A DNA stretch of 18,201 nucleotides, taken from NCBI GenBank assembly GCA_947628325.1, contig CANQZL010000007.1, positions 1 to 18,201 of the forward strand. Reading direction: 5' to 3'. The notes beneath the pieces were generated by a model, which was not told the origin of the DNA, made no database searches, and saw only the letters and a program-made list of their open reading frames with translations. Shown here one piece after another: positions 5,947-14,099 of the stretch (position 1 is its first letter; each line of letters begins with the position of its first letter). Both the position numbers and the translations under genes were made by a program. Origin of the DNA: an uncultured Bacilli bacterium. GTDB taxonomy: Bacteria; Bacillota_I; Bacilli_A; RF39; UBA660.

Positions 5947-6961
5947 TAAATTTGGTCGTCAACTTGGTGAATTTCTTGATTTTAAAAAAATAAGTAAAAG
6001 AGAGTTTGCTGAAAGAATAAATACAACTTCTAAAAATTTAATAGATATAATAAATGGTAAAGTAGAATTATCACAGAATATGATTTATAACATATCTTTT
6101 GTAACTGAAATACCTGTTAGTTATATTGAAAACGTAGAATCTAATTTTAAAATGGAAAAAACTATTTCTTCTTTTTTAGATAATCATAATTTAACTATTA
6201 AAAAGTTTATTAATAAATTTAATTATAAAGAGTTTTCTAAAAAATATAATTATCAGTTTTCTGATGAAGATAATGATTTTAGTATAGCTAGAGGTTTATT
6301 AAAATATTTAAGAATTACTGATCCTGAAAGTTTATATAAAGAAGATAATTCTATATTTTATAAAAGTAAAAATGATAAACCCGAGTTATTAGCTTTATGG
6401 TTAGAAAGATGTTATAAAGTAGTTATAGATCAAAATGTTAAAGAATATAAAAATGAAAATATTAATGTCGTAGTTGATTATATTCGTTATTGTGCCCAAA
6501 ATAATCTTTTTAATAAGGAAGAACTAATAAAAAAATTTAATGATAATGGTCTTTATTTAGCTATTGAAGAAGATTTAAAGGGTTCTAAAATACGTGGAGC
6601 TTTTAAAGTATTAAATGATAAACCAGCTATATATATTACAACTAAAAATAAAAGGTATGCTGATATTTATTTTGCTTTATTACATGAACTTGCTCATTGT
6701 AAAAGTGATTTTAATAGAGCTAAGAAAGGTAGTTTAATTAATAATTTTGATGAAAAAGCAACTGAAGATTATGAAATAAAAGCTGATAATACAGCTTTAA
6801 ATTGGATGGTTGAAGAAAAGTACTATCAAAAAGTTAAAGGTTTATATAATAATATAAATAATTTGAATGTTATTAAATGTTTTTATGTATATCGTTTAGC
6901 TTATGATAAGATTATTAATTATAATTCTAAAATATATCAAACATATAATAGATTAATATAA
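5939..6961 (+). CDS. HTH antitoxin with ImmA/IrrE-like metallopeptidase domain
   Basis: A 340-aa two-domain protein. Residues 5-65 form a XRE/Cro-type helix-turn-helix (SKREFAERINTTSKNLIDIINGK) of the HigA kind. The C-terminal half has the ImmA/IrrE (DUF955) peptidase motif ALLHELAHCKSDF, with HELAH at 249-253 and a downstream acidic ligand candidate in YEIKADNTALNW (about 278-289). Fusions of this kind serve as antitoxin and repressor for the HigB-like toxin encoded just upstream. The peptidase part may process a repressor or the protein itself (inference). Its own ribosome binding site AAAGTGAT (5926-5933) lies inside the toxin pseudogene tail. It has outlived its toxin, so it may now be kept as a regulator or as an anti-addiction factor. 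Confidence 0.82.
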   Translation: MINKFGRQLGEFLDFKKISKREFAERINTTSKNLIDIINGKVELSQNMIYNISFVTEIPVSYIENVESNFKMEKTISSFLDNHNLTIKKFINKFNYKEFSKKYNYQFSDEDNDFSIARGLLKYLRITDPESLYKEDNSIFYKSKNDKPELLALWLERCYKVVIDQNVKEYKNENINVVVDYIRYCAQNNLFNKEELIKKFNDNGLYLAIEEDLKGSKIRGAFKVLNDKPAIYITTKNKRYADIYFALLHELAHCKSDFNRAKKGSLINNFDEKATEDYEIKADNTALNWMVEEKYYQKVKGLYNNINNLNVIKCFYVYRLAYDKIINYNSKIYQTYNRLI

Positions 6962-7036
6962 GAATAGATAATGAACTTTTTATAAGTTAGTGATTATTTC
7001 GTTAATGTAAAATTTTATAAAGAACTATTAAAACAC

Positions 7037-7071
7037 TTGATTTTAACCACAAAATACCATATAATGGTATT
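7037..7071 (+). promoter_or_regulatory. abiE promoter with palindromic operator
   Basis: -35 TTGATT (7037-7042), exactly 17 bp, then a consensus -10 TATAAT (7060-7065). The -10 lies within the perfect inverted repeat AATACCAT/ATGGTATT (7053-7060 and 7064-7071, 3-nt spacer). AbiEi antitoxins are known to repress their own promoter by binding inverted repeats, which fits. Confidence 0.65.
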
Positions 7072-7084
7072 AAGAGGTGAAAAT

Positions 7085-7675
7085 ATGATAATTACTAATA
7101 GTATTGCTAAGAATAATATAATTAATTATTCTAATAAAAATAATAAATTAAGTAGAGATATTCGAGATGGTAAATTATTTAAAATAATAAAAGGATTATA
7201 TGAAACTAATCCTAACACTCCTGGTTATTTACTTTCTGGAAGTATATATGGACCATCATATATTTCTTTTGAGTATGCTTTAGCATATTATGGATTAATA
7301 CCAGAAAGAGTAAGTACCATTACATGTGCAACTTTTAATAAAAAGAAAAAAAAGAAATATGAGACAAGATTTGGTGTATTTACATATAGAGATATACCAG
7401 ATATAGTTTATCCTGAAGAAATTTTATTAAAAACGGAAAATGATTATTCGTATCAAATAGCTACACCTGAAAAAGCCTTGTGTGATAAACTTTATACTTT
7501 ATCTCCTTTAACTAATTATAAGGATTTAGAAAAGATGTTATTTTCTGATTTAAGAATTGATGAAGAAGAATTTCAAAAGTTAGATATCAATAAAATAGAA
7601 AGATTAAGTAATTTATACCATTCAACTAACGTTTCTTTACTTGCTAAATATATGAGGAGGTATTTTAATGAATAA
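7085..7675 (+). CDS. abiEi: AbiEi-family antitoxin (type IV)
   Basis: A 196-aa protein that neutralises the AbiEii nucleotidyltransferase toxin without direct binding in known systems, and represses the operon. The N-terminal winged helix-turn-helix segment contains KLSRDIRDGKLFKIIKGLYE. The family core SYISFEYALAYYGLIPERV and IATPEKALCDKLY are both present. ATG 7085 was chosen because AGAGGTGA (7073-7080) sits just upstream; the frame is open further left (TTG 7037, ATG 7064), but those positions overlap the promoter. A run KKKKKK in the middle may help DNA contact. The end overlaps the toxin start by 8 nt (ATGAATAA), typical of coupled AbiE operons. Confidence 0.85.
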   Translation: MIITNSIAKNNIINYSNKNNKLSRDIRDGKLFKIIKGLYETNPNTPGYLLSGSIYGPSYISFEYALAYYGLIPERVSTITCATFNKKKKKKYETRFGVFTYRDIPDIVYPEEILLKTENDYSYQIATPEKALCDKLYTLSPLTNYKDLEKMLFSDLRIDEEEFQKLDINKIERLSNLYHSTNVSLLAKYMRRYFNE

Positions 7676-8528
7676 TATAATTGAACAAATGTTAAAATCT
7701 TATGAAATAAAAAATACTAATGATGAAATAAATGCACTAAAAGAAATAATTCAAGAATTGGTATTGTCTGGTTTATCACGTGGAGGTTTTTTTAAAGAGG
7801 CAGCTTTTTATGGTGGAACAGCTTTAAGGATATTTTATAAACTAGATCGTTTTTCAGAAGATTTAGACTTTGCATTACTTAAACCAAATAAAGAATTTGA
7901 TTTAAGTAAATATTTTAGCTATATAGAAAATGAGTTAAATGCTTATGGATTAAATTTAGAAATTAGTACTAAACAAAAGCATAGTGAAACTAATATTTCT
8001 TCAGCTTTCTTAAAAGGGGATACATTGGAACATATTTTGAAATTTTTCCCTAATGAGAAAAATCATATATATGATCATATTTTAAAAAGTATAAAAATAA
8101 AATTTGAAATAGATATTAATCCACCAGAAGGAGCAACTTACGAAATGCAATATAAACTTCTTCCAAGTCCACATCAAATAAAATTATATGACAAATCTTC
8201 TTTATTAGCTGGAAAAATACATGCAATACTATGCCGTAATTGGCAAAATAGAATAAAAGGAAGAGATTTATATGATTATGTATTTTTTTTAGCAAATAAT
8301 ATAAATGTAAATTTAGATTTATTAAAAAATAAATTAGTTGATTCAAAATATATTAATGAAGATGAACCATTTAACTTAGATGTTTTAAAAAAATTATTAA
8401 AAAATAAATTCAAAGAAATAAATTATACTGAATCCAAAGAAGATGTAATTCCTTTTATTAAAGATACGCAAAGTTTAAATTTATGGAATTGTGAATTTTT
8501 TATTAAAATAACTGAGCAATTAATGTAG
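7668..8528 (+). CDS. abiEii: AbiEii-family nucleotidyltransferase toxin
   Basis: A 286-aa toxin of the AbiEii/AbiGii/MenT group. Characterised members use a DNA polymerase beta-like fold to transfer nucleotides, in several cases to tRNA acceptor ends, blocking growth during phage infection. Motifs are intact: FYGGTALRIFY (GGTALR at 49-54), then RFSEDLDFALL (61-70) with the two catalytic acidic residues, a further strand KIKFEIDINPP (144-154), and LLAGKIHAILCR...RIKGRDLYDY (about 180-205). Ribosome binding site AGGAGG lies within the end of abiEi. The pair looks complete and functional, in contrast to the broken toxin operon just upstream. Confidence 0.9.
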   Translation: MNNIIEQMLKSYEIKNTNDEINALKEIIQELVLSGLSRGGFFKEAAFYGGTALRIFYKLDRFSEDLDFALLKPNKEFDLSKYFSYIENELNAYGLNLEISTKQKHSETNISSAFLKGDTLEHILKFFPNEKNHIYDHILKSIKIKFEIDINPPEGATYEMQYKLLPSPHQIKLYDKSSLLAGKIHAILCRNWQNRIKGRDLYDYVFFLANNINVNLDLLKNKLVDSKYINEDEPFNLDVLKKLLKNKFKEINYTESKEDVIPFIKDTQSLNLWNCEFFIKITEQLM

Positions 8529-8604
8529 AGTTAATTTAACTATATAATGTCTATTTCAAAATGAAGTTTAAATAATAAGAGATGCGAATAATATTTTTAT
8601 TATT
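8529..8604. repeat. Small palindromes after abiEii
   Basis: AGTTAA-T-TTAACT at 8529-8541 and AATAATA/TATTATT (8587-8593, 8598-8604). The first resembles the palindrome AAGTTAA-TT-TTAACTT at 4048-4063. Neither has a T-run, so terminator function is doubtful. TATAAT at 8543-8548 has only a poor -35. Confidence 0.25.
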
Positions 8605-8760
8605 AGAATGTAAATTTTAAATCTTAGGCAATATTAGATGATGTAGAAATTTATATTGATTATATTCCCGTAATTGAGTATAAAAAGATAAAATAAAACT
8701 TTAAAAAAACGGATGCTTATGATATAACAAATATAAATTACAAAAAAGGAAGTGATTATA

Positions 8761-9651
8761 TTGAAAGATATTTTTAATAAATTTGAAAATATTGTTAATA
8801 AATTTAATTCTATAAATAATATTTTTAATAAAAGTAACGAAATATTTAATCAATATAATAATTTTGTACAAATTGTTTTAAAAAACGAAGATTTATATAA
8901 ATGTTTTGATAACTATTTTAATTCCTTAGCAAATAAAATTAATAAGATTAATAATTTAGATAGGATTAATAATTTTAATAATGTCTTTTTTTGTAATACA
9001 ATTAGTAAAATTAACTTAGATACTTTTAATAATGCCTCTAAATATTTTGATGATATTTCAGAAATAGATGATATTAAAATAAACAAATCTCTTAAATCAA
9101 TTGAGAGTGCTATACCACAATATATTGGGTATGCATATAGAAAAGATTCTAAAATAAATATTGAGGAAGCATATAGCAAAAGTATTATTAAAGACATAGA
9201 AGAAGAAGCGGCGAAAATATTTTTATTAATAAATGCTATAAATGATAAACGAAAAGACTTTTTTAAGAGTCATTTAGCAGTGCTAGAACTAATTTTTAAT
9301 ATAAAAAATATAGCTGAAAATAAAGAAGGCTTTTCAGAAATAATTACATATTTTTTTAAAGCAATTTATGAAGGAAGCAACAATGGTTATGAAAACCAAA
9401 TTTATGGTATTGTTGAAAGCAGTAAAAAAGATGATGTTAAATTTGGCATGGATCTTATTAAACATATGAGATCTTATTTTCAACATATTCAAGAATCAAC
9501 AGGTACAAGCCATAAAAAATTTGTTAATAAATACATACAAAGTAATTTAGGAAAAGAATATGCAATAGAGTCAGGTGATTGGACTAAATTACAATTAGCT
9601 TTATATAAAGATATTAGTAAAATGTTATCAGAAGTTTTAGAAGAATTGTAA
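8761..9651 (+). CDS. Unknown Asn-rich helical protein in defence island
   Basis: A 296-aa protein of no family that I recognise. The first 90 residues are extremely rich in Asn, Phe and Ile with a repeating pattern (INNIFNKSNEIFNQYNNF, INNLDRINNFNNVFF), probably helical. The rest is more ordinary, with IEEEAAKIFLLINAINDKR and a C-terminal MRSYFQHIQESTGTSHKKF that is reminiscent of helical HEPN-like bundles but lacks a clear RxxxxH motif. The likely start is TTG 8761, placed 5 nt after GGAAGTGA (8748-8755); an in-frame GTG at 8752 overlaps that site. No signal peptide. It follows abiE by 232 nt that contain no convincing gene, and closes the accessory region. A defence role is inference from position only. 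Confidence 0.6.
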   Translation: MKDIFNKFENIVNKFNSINNIFNKSNEIFNQYNNFVQIVLKNEDLYKCFDNYFNSLANKINKINNLDRINNFNNVFFCNTISKINLDTFNNASKYFDDISEIDDIKINKSLKSIESAIPQYIGYAYRKDSKINIEEAYSKSIIKDIEEEAAKIFLLINAINDKRKDFFKSHLAVLELIFNIKNIAENKEGFSEIITYFFKAIYEGSNNGYENQIYGIVESSKKDDVKFGMDLIKHMRSYFQHIQESTGTSHKKFVNKYIQSNLGKEYAIESGDWTKLQLALYKDISKMLSEVLEEL

Positions 9652-9981
9652 GCAGAAGGATATTTCTAAAAAATGTTCTTTTATATTTTATAATTTATGG
9701 GTACTAATAATGTTTTATAATGATAAAAAGTTAGTGATTCTTATTATATTAAAGTAGTGAATTTAAAAAGAAATATAGAAATAATTGGTTCTATAACGAA
9801 AATTATTTCCAAGGAATTGAGTAATTATGATATTTATAGAATGTATTTAATGCTATGTAGAAAAGTAGTTACTGATATTATATAGATTTTAACAAAATAG
9901 AAGATAGATAAAAATAGTTTGTAAATTTTTCATAAAGATTAAATCTCTTCATATATTTAAGTATAGAAAGAGAGGATAATC
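9652..9981. other. Gene-poor stretch with one possible short ORF
   Basis: 330 nt between the island and spoVS. The only coding-like segment is 9757-9885 (GTG to TAG, 42 codons, NLKRNIEIIGSITKII... ending VVTDII), amphipathic but without a ribosome binding site; it may be a remnant of a larger gene. I recognise no structured RNA or attachment site. It probably carries the spoVS promoter, but no convincing -35/-10 pair was found. Confidence 0.3.
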
Positions 9982-10242
9982 ATGGAAATATTAAAAGTAT
10001 CAAGTAAGTCTAATCCAAGTAAAGTTGCTGGAGCAATTGCTAATATTTTTAGAGAAAAAGGTGGAGTAGAATTACAAACTGTAGGAGCAGGAGCTTTAAA
10101 TCAAGCAGTTAAAGCTGTATCAATTGCTCGAGGATATATCTCTCCTAGTGGTATAAATTTGGTTTGTATTCCAGCATTTACTGATATTGAAATAGATGGT
10201 AAAGAAAAAACAGCTATAAAGCTAATTATTGAAGCTAAATAG
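9982..10242 (+). CDS. spoVS: Stage V sporulation protein S
   Basis: An 86-aa protein matching SpoVS along its full length: MEILKVSSKSNPSKVAGAIA, GGVELQTVGAGALNQAVKA, ARGYISPSGINLVCIPAF. In Bacillus it affects progression of sporulation and septation; homologues occur also in non-spore-formers, and the fold is thought to bind nucleic acid. Ribosome binding site AGAGAGG lies 7 nt before ATG. It is followed at once by an intrinsic terminator that overlaps the last codons, so it is transcribed alone. Its presence suggests descent from spore-forming Bacillota but does not prove sporulation. Confidence 0.95.
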   Translation: MEILKVSSKSNPSKVAGAIANIFREKGGVELQTVGAGALNQAVKAVSIARGYISPSGINLVCIPAFTDIEIDGKEKTAIKLIIEAK

Positions 10243-10251
10243 CTGTTTTTT
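10205..10251 (+). terminator. Terminator of spoVS, overlapping its 3' end
   Basis: A perfect 13-bp stem, 10205-10217 with 10239-10251 (AAAAAACAGCTAT and complement). The lower arm ends in six T. The left arm lies within the coding sequence and the stop codon lies in the right arm. Confidence 0.8.
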
Positions 10252-10293
10252 ATTTGAAAAAAATATTATAATAAAATAAAGGTTGGGATGTAA

Positions 10294-11292
10294 ATGAATT
10301 TTATTGAAAATATTAAACAGAGAGCTAAAAGTAATTTAAAAACTATTGTATTGCCAGAATCAATGGATGAAAGAGTATTAAAAGCAGCTTCTATATGCCA
10401 AAAAGAAAAGATAGCTAAAATTATTTTAATAGGGGATGAAATTGAAATAGATAAAGTATCTAAGGAAAAGAATATTGATTTAACAGATATTTCTATTATT
10501 AATCCTTCTTTAAGTGATTTAACTAATAAGTTTATTGATGATTTATATAATTTACGTAAAGAAAAAGGTATGACTATTGAAGAAGCTAAAAATCTTTTAT
10601 TAAATGATTATATGTATTTTGCTTGTATGTTAGTTTATAATAATATGGCAGATGGTGCTGTATCAGGTGCTTGTCATTCGACATCTAATACATTAAGACC
10701 TGCATTACAAATAATTAAAACAGCTCCTAATGTTAAATTGGTTTCAGCATTCTTTTTAATGGTAGTACCTAATTGTGAATATGGTTATAATGGTATTTTT
10801 GTTTTTGCTGATGCTGGTTTGGAACAAAATCCAACTCCAGAGAAATTAGCAGCTATAGCTGCTTCATCAGCAGATTCTTTTGCATATTTGACAGGAGAAA
10901 AACCGATAACTGCTTTATTATCTCATTCGACAAAAGGTAGTGCCTCTCATGAAGATGTTACAAAAGTAATTGAAGCAACTAAAATAGTTAATGAAGAATA
11001 TCCACAATATGAAATAGATGGAGAATTGCAATTAGATGCTGCTATTGTTCCAGAAGTTGCTAAAATGAAAGCTCCTGATTCTAAGGTAGCTGGAAAAGCA
11101 AATGTATTGATATTCCCTGATTTAGATGCAGGTAATATTGGCTATAAATTGGTTGAACGTCTTGCTAAAGCCGAAAGTTATGGACCAATTACTCAAGGTA
11201 TGAAAAAACCAATAAATGATTTATCAAGAGGTTGTTCTACAGAAGATATAGTTGGAGTAGTAGCTATTACCTCAGTTCAAGCAGCCAAATAA
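10294..11292 (+). CDS. pta: Phosphate acetyltransferase
   Basis: Converts acetyl-CoA and phosphate to acetyl phosphate and CoA in the cytoplasm; with acetate kinase it forms the acetate/ATP-yielding end of fermentation. At 332 aa it is the short single-domain type. Recognisable family segments are TIVLPESMDERVLKAA, NNMADGAVSGACHSTSNTLRPALQ, FVFADAGLEQNPTPEKLAAIA, LSHSTKGSASHEDV, GELQLDAAIVPEVA, and NVLIFPDLDAGNIGYKLVERL. A TATAAT lies at 10267-10272 just after the spoVS terminator but without a good -35. AAAGG at 10278 is the likely ribosome binding site, at slightly long spacing. No ackA is in the window. Confidence 0.95.
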   Translation: MNFIENIKQRAKSNLKTIVLPESMDERVLKAASICQKEKIAKIILIGDEIEIDKVSKEKNIDLTDISIINPSLSDLTNKFIDDLYNLRKEKGMTIEEAKNLLLNDYMYFACMLVYNNMADGAVSGACHSTSNTLRPALQIIKTAPNVKLVSAFFLMVVPNCEYGYNGIFVFADAGLEQNPTPEKLAAIAASSADSFAYLTGEKPITALLSHSTKGSASHEDVTKVIEATKIVNEEYPQYEIDGELQLDAAIVPEVAKMKAPDSKVAGKANVLIFPDLDAGNIGYKLVERLAKAESYGPITQGMKKPINDLSRGCSTEDIVGVVAITSVQAAK

Positions 11293-11318
11293 AAATGTGT
11301 TAACAAACACATTTTTTT
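11291..11318. terminator. Bidirectional terminator between convergent genes
   Basis: AAAAATGTGTT (11291-11301) pairs with AACACATTTTT (11306-11316), loop AACA, followed by TT. It serves pta and, on the other strand, the gene ending at 11317, whose stop codon it overlaps. Confidence 0.85.
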
Positions 11319-12642
11319 AACTTATAATGGTCATTGTTATATAGGAAAGTATTATCGAAATAACGACAACAACTAGAATAATTAGTAGAGTAGATATAGC
11401 TCCTGCATTTGGATTTTTATCTGAATCATATTTTAGAGTTAGTTTAAAGCTTTCTTCTTTTTCTTTTTCTGGGCTTTTTTCTAATTCTGTGTTGTCTTTT
11501 TTACTTTCAAGTTCATGAATTTTATTAACAGCTTCTTGCTCGTTTTCGGTAATTATTTGATTTTCACTTCTATTATATTCTACATCATATACCATTATTT
11601 TTAATTCATTTAATATATTTTTAATTTTTGGTAATAAGTAATCTTCATATATTATTAAATCTTCTATATATGCATACCATAAATCAACATTTTTTCTTTG
11701 TTCTTCACTAAGTTTATCACTTGAATGAATTAAATAGACAAACTCATTAAAGGAAATTAATTTAATGATGTCTTCTTCTTTCTTTTGCTCTTGGATTGTC
11801 TTAGTAAAATTATTGTCTTCTAATGATTTAGTAGAATCAATATCTTTTGTTTCATCATCAGAAGCTAATTTTGTATCGATGCCATTAACATTTTGATTTT
11901 GAGTTTTAAAGACTATATCACCATATTCGTTTTTTTCAAATGTAACAACTTTATGATTATTAAATTGACTTAAATCAACAATAATAGCTATATCTTCCTG
12001 TTCATTACCCAAAATTCTTATTGTTTGATCATCTTTATATTTTTCGTATAAAATGTTAATTTTATTTTTGAAATCTTCAGAAGTTGCACTACTATTAAGA
12101 AATGATATAGCAGAGCTTAAATTAATTTTTGGCAATTTTCTGTTAAGTTCTTCAACTAATTCGTTTGGAGTAACTTGTTTGTTAGGATTTGAAAGTTTTA
12201 AATAGTCATAAATGGCAAAGATATCAACATTACGATCATTTTTGAAAAGGTTATCTCTACCATTGCTGTCAACAATATTAAAATATTCTTCGGTATCAAT
12301 ACCTTGTCCTTTTTTTATAATACTTATATTTCTCATTAAAGGATTTTCTTGTTTAATTATTTCTGCTTTTTCTTCTGATTTATTTTTTTGAGGTTTTAAA
12401 CTTTCTAATCCTATAGCATGAAGTCTGATAATTTTAAAGATGTCTTCAGGTGTTAAAATACTAAGAGAAGAGGTAAAATAAGAACTATCTCCTAATAAAT
12501 CATTTATGTTAAATTTACTTATATCAGTTTTTTCTCCATTATATACTAAGTAATTTCCGTCGACACTAAGACCTTTAAAACTTTCGGGAAATTCTTCATA
12601 TAAATCAGCAAGAGTATTTAAGTTTACATTTAATATATCCAT
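11317..12642 (-). CDS. Unknown tail-anchored acidic protein
   Basis: A 441-aa protein with no family that I recognise. A long hydrophilic region rich in Asp, Glu, Lys and Asn is followed by a single hydrophobic C-terminal segment (about residues 413-441, STLLIILVVVVISIILSYITMTII). It is therefore probably a cytoplasmic protein anchored by its tail. There is no N-terminal signal peptide. A low-complexity charged stretch (KSEEKAEI, ELEKSPEKEKEES) flanks the ordered-looking middle (NRKLPKINLSSAISFLNSS; SSDKLSEEQRKNVDLWYAYIEDLI). The start was set at ATG 12642 because AGGTGATG precedes it immediately; the longer open frame (to 12696) would begin in the promoter region shared with divergent sufB. 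Confidence 0.65.
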   Translation of the reverse strand: MDILNVNLNTLADLYEEFPESFKGLSVDGNYLVYNGEKTDISKFNINDLLGDSSYFTSSLSILTPEDIFKIIRLHAIGLESLKPQKNKSEEKAEIIKQENPLMRNISIIKKGQGIDTEEYFNIVDSNGRDNLFKNDRNVDIFAIYDYLKLSNPNKQVTPNELVEELNRKLPKINLSSAISFLNSSATSEDFKNKINILYEKYKDDQTIRILGNEQEDIAIIVDLSQFNNHKVVTFEKNEYGDIVFKTQNQNVNGIDTKLASDDETKDIDSTKSLEDNNFTKTIQEQKKEEDIIKLISFNEFVYLIHSSDKLSEEQRKNVDLWYAYIEDLIIYEDYLLPKIKNILNELKIMVYDVEYNRSENQIITENEQEAVNKIHELESKKDNTELEKSPEKEKEESFKLTLKYDSDKNPNAGAISTLLIILVVVVISIILSYITMTIIS

Positions 12643-12689
12643 ATCATCACCTATTATAATAATAGCAAAAAAAGTATGGAATTTCAATG

Positions 12690-12718
12690 TTTTCAAATAA
12701 TGGTTAATGGTGTATAAT
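12690..12718 (+). promoter_or_regulatory. sufB promoter
   Basis: -35 TTTTCA (12690-12695), 17 bp, then a consensus -10 TATAAT (12713-12718). Transcription would begin near 12725, so the leader before sufB is only about 0-10 nt. Confidence 0.5.
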
Positions 12719-12734
12719 ATTTAGCGTGATGATT

Positions 12735-14030
12735 ATGAAAAAGGAACTAAATGAACAGTTTATTATTGATTTATCAAAAAAGAAAAATGAACCAGAATGG
12801 ATGTTAGATTTTCGTCTTAAATCATTTGCTAAATTTAAGGAATTAGATAATCCAACATTTGGTCCCAAAATAGATATTGATTTTGATAATATTACTTATT
12901 ATAAAGGTGGAGTAGAAAAATTAACAAATGATTGGCAAAGAGTTAATTGTAGTATTAGGAATAGTTTTGATAAATTAGGAGTTATCGATGCCGAAAAAAA
13001 ATATTTAGGTGGGGTAACTAATCAATTTGAAAGTGAAGTAGTTTATCATAATCAAAAGTTTGAAGAACAAGGTATTATTTTTACTTCAACAGATGATGCT
13101 CTTCAAAAATATCCTGATCTTTTTAAAGAATATTTTAATCATCTAGTTAATTATGCTGAAAATAAATATACGGCATTAAATGGTGCAGTATGGTCTGGTG
13201 GTTCTTTTATTTATATTCCTAAAGGAGTAAAAGTAGATAGACCTTTACAAAGTTATTTTAGAATTGAAACTGAGTCTTTAGGACAATTTGAAAGAACAAT
13301 TATTATTGTCGATGAAGGAGCAGATTTAAATTATATAGAGGGATGTACGGCTAAAGAATATAGTATTACTTCTTTACATGCTGGAGTTGTGGAAATCTTT
13401 ATAAAAAAAGGAGCTCATTGTCGTTATTCAACAATTCAGAATTGGTCAACGGATGTTTATAATTTAGTTACAAAAAGAGCTATTGTTGATGATTATGGAA
13501 CAATGGAATGGGTAGATGGTAATATAGGTAGTAAAGTTACGATGAAGTATCCTTCTTGTATTTTAAGGGGAGAAGGAGCTACTGGTAATTCAATAAGTAT
13601 TGCCTATGCTAAAAATGGTCAGCAATTAGATGCAGGTGCTAAAATGATTCATTTAGCACCTAATACAAAGAGTAATATAATTAGTAAATCTATTTCTTCT
13701 TTAGGAGGGGTAAGTAATTATCGAGGATTAACTAAAATAACGAAGAATGCTATTAATAGTAAAGCAACAGTTAAGTGTGATACGATAATTCTTGATGATA
13801 TTTCACGAAGTGATACTTTTCCAACTAATATAGTTGGTAATAATTCTAGTACTTTGGAACATGAAGCTACTATTTCTAAAGTTAGTGCTGAAAAAATGTT
13901 TTATTTAACTAGTAAAGGTTTAAGTGAAAATAGTGCTAAAGAATTACTTATTATGGGATTTATTAGTGATTTTAAAAAAGAATTACCTATGGAATATGCA
14001 GTTGAGTTAAATAGGTTGTTAAAAGAATAA
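12735..14030 (+). CDS. sufB: Fe-S cluster assembly scaffold SufB
   Basis: Core scaffold of the SUF iron-sulfur cluster machinery, acting with SufC and SufD in the cytoplasm. Strong family matches run along the length: YYKGGVEKLTNDW, ALNGAVWSGGSFIYIPKGVKVDRPLQSYFRI, IIVDEGADLNYIEGCTA, CRYSTIQNWSTDVYNLVTKRA, TMEWVDGNIGSKVTMKYPSC, KMIHLAPNTKSNIISKSIS, and KATVKCDTIILDD, whose Cys probably corresponds to the conserved functional cysteine of SufB. It is about 430 aa, slightly short at the N-terminus. ATG 12735 is preferred, with GTGAT just upstream acting as binding site; GTG 12726 and ATG 12729 are in frame alternatives. Unusually it stands alone, since sufC, sufD, sufS and sufU are not adjacent. 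It has its own promoter and terminator. Confidence 0.93.
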   Translation: MKKELNEQFIIDLSKKKNEPEWMLDFRLKSFAKFKELDNPTFGPKIDIDFDNITYYKGGVEKLTNDWQRVNCSIRNSFDKLGVIDAEKKYLGGVTNQFESEVVYHNQKFEEQGIIFTSTDDALQKYPDLFKEYFNHLVNYAENKYTALNGAVWSGGSFIYIPKGVKVDRPLQSYFRIETESLGQFERTIIIVDEGADLNYIEGCTAKEYSITSLHAGVVEIFIKKGAHCRYSTIQNWSTDVYNLVTKRAIVDDYGTMEWVDGNIGSKVTMKYPSCILRGEGATGNSISIAYAKNGQQLDAGAKMIHLAPNTKSNIISKSISSLGGVSNYRGLTKITKNAINSKATVKCDTIILDDISRSDTFPTNIVGNNSSTLEHEATISKVSAEKMFYLTSKGLSENSAKELLIMGFISDFKKELPMEYAVELNRLLKE

Positions 14031-14099
14031 AAAAATTTTAAAATACCTAAAAAAATTTAAAAGTATAGTAAAAAGAAAAGATAAAATAATTATTGTATT

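Noticed and set aside
8116..8346. 76-aa minus-strand ORF inside abiEii
   Set aside because: Hydrophobic, low-complexity shadow of an AT-rich gene whose motifs are on the plus strand.
8628..8696. Short open stretch reading AILDDVEIYIDYIPVIEYKKIK
   Set aside because: Looks protein-like, but only 22 codons without a start or binding site; a possible gene remnant, not supportable.
8913..9197. 94-aa minus-strand ORF with Leu/Ile-rich, membrane-like sequence
   Set aside because: Its hydrophobicity comes from the Asn/Lys-rich plus-strand codons read backwards; no binding site.
12653..12658. Minus-strand TATAAT as promoter of the tail-anchored protein
   Set aside because: Too close to the start codon to leave room for the ribosome binding site, and no -35 at proper distance.
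12643..12696. Longer N-terminus (MKTLKFHTFFAIIIIGDD) for the tail-anchored protein
   Set aside because: It would place the start before the AGGTGATG site that sits ideally for ATG 12642.
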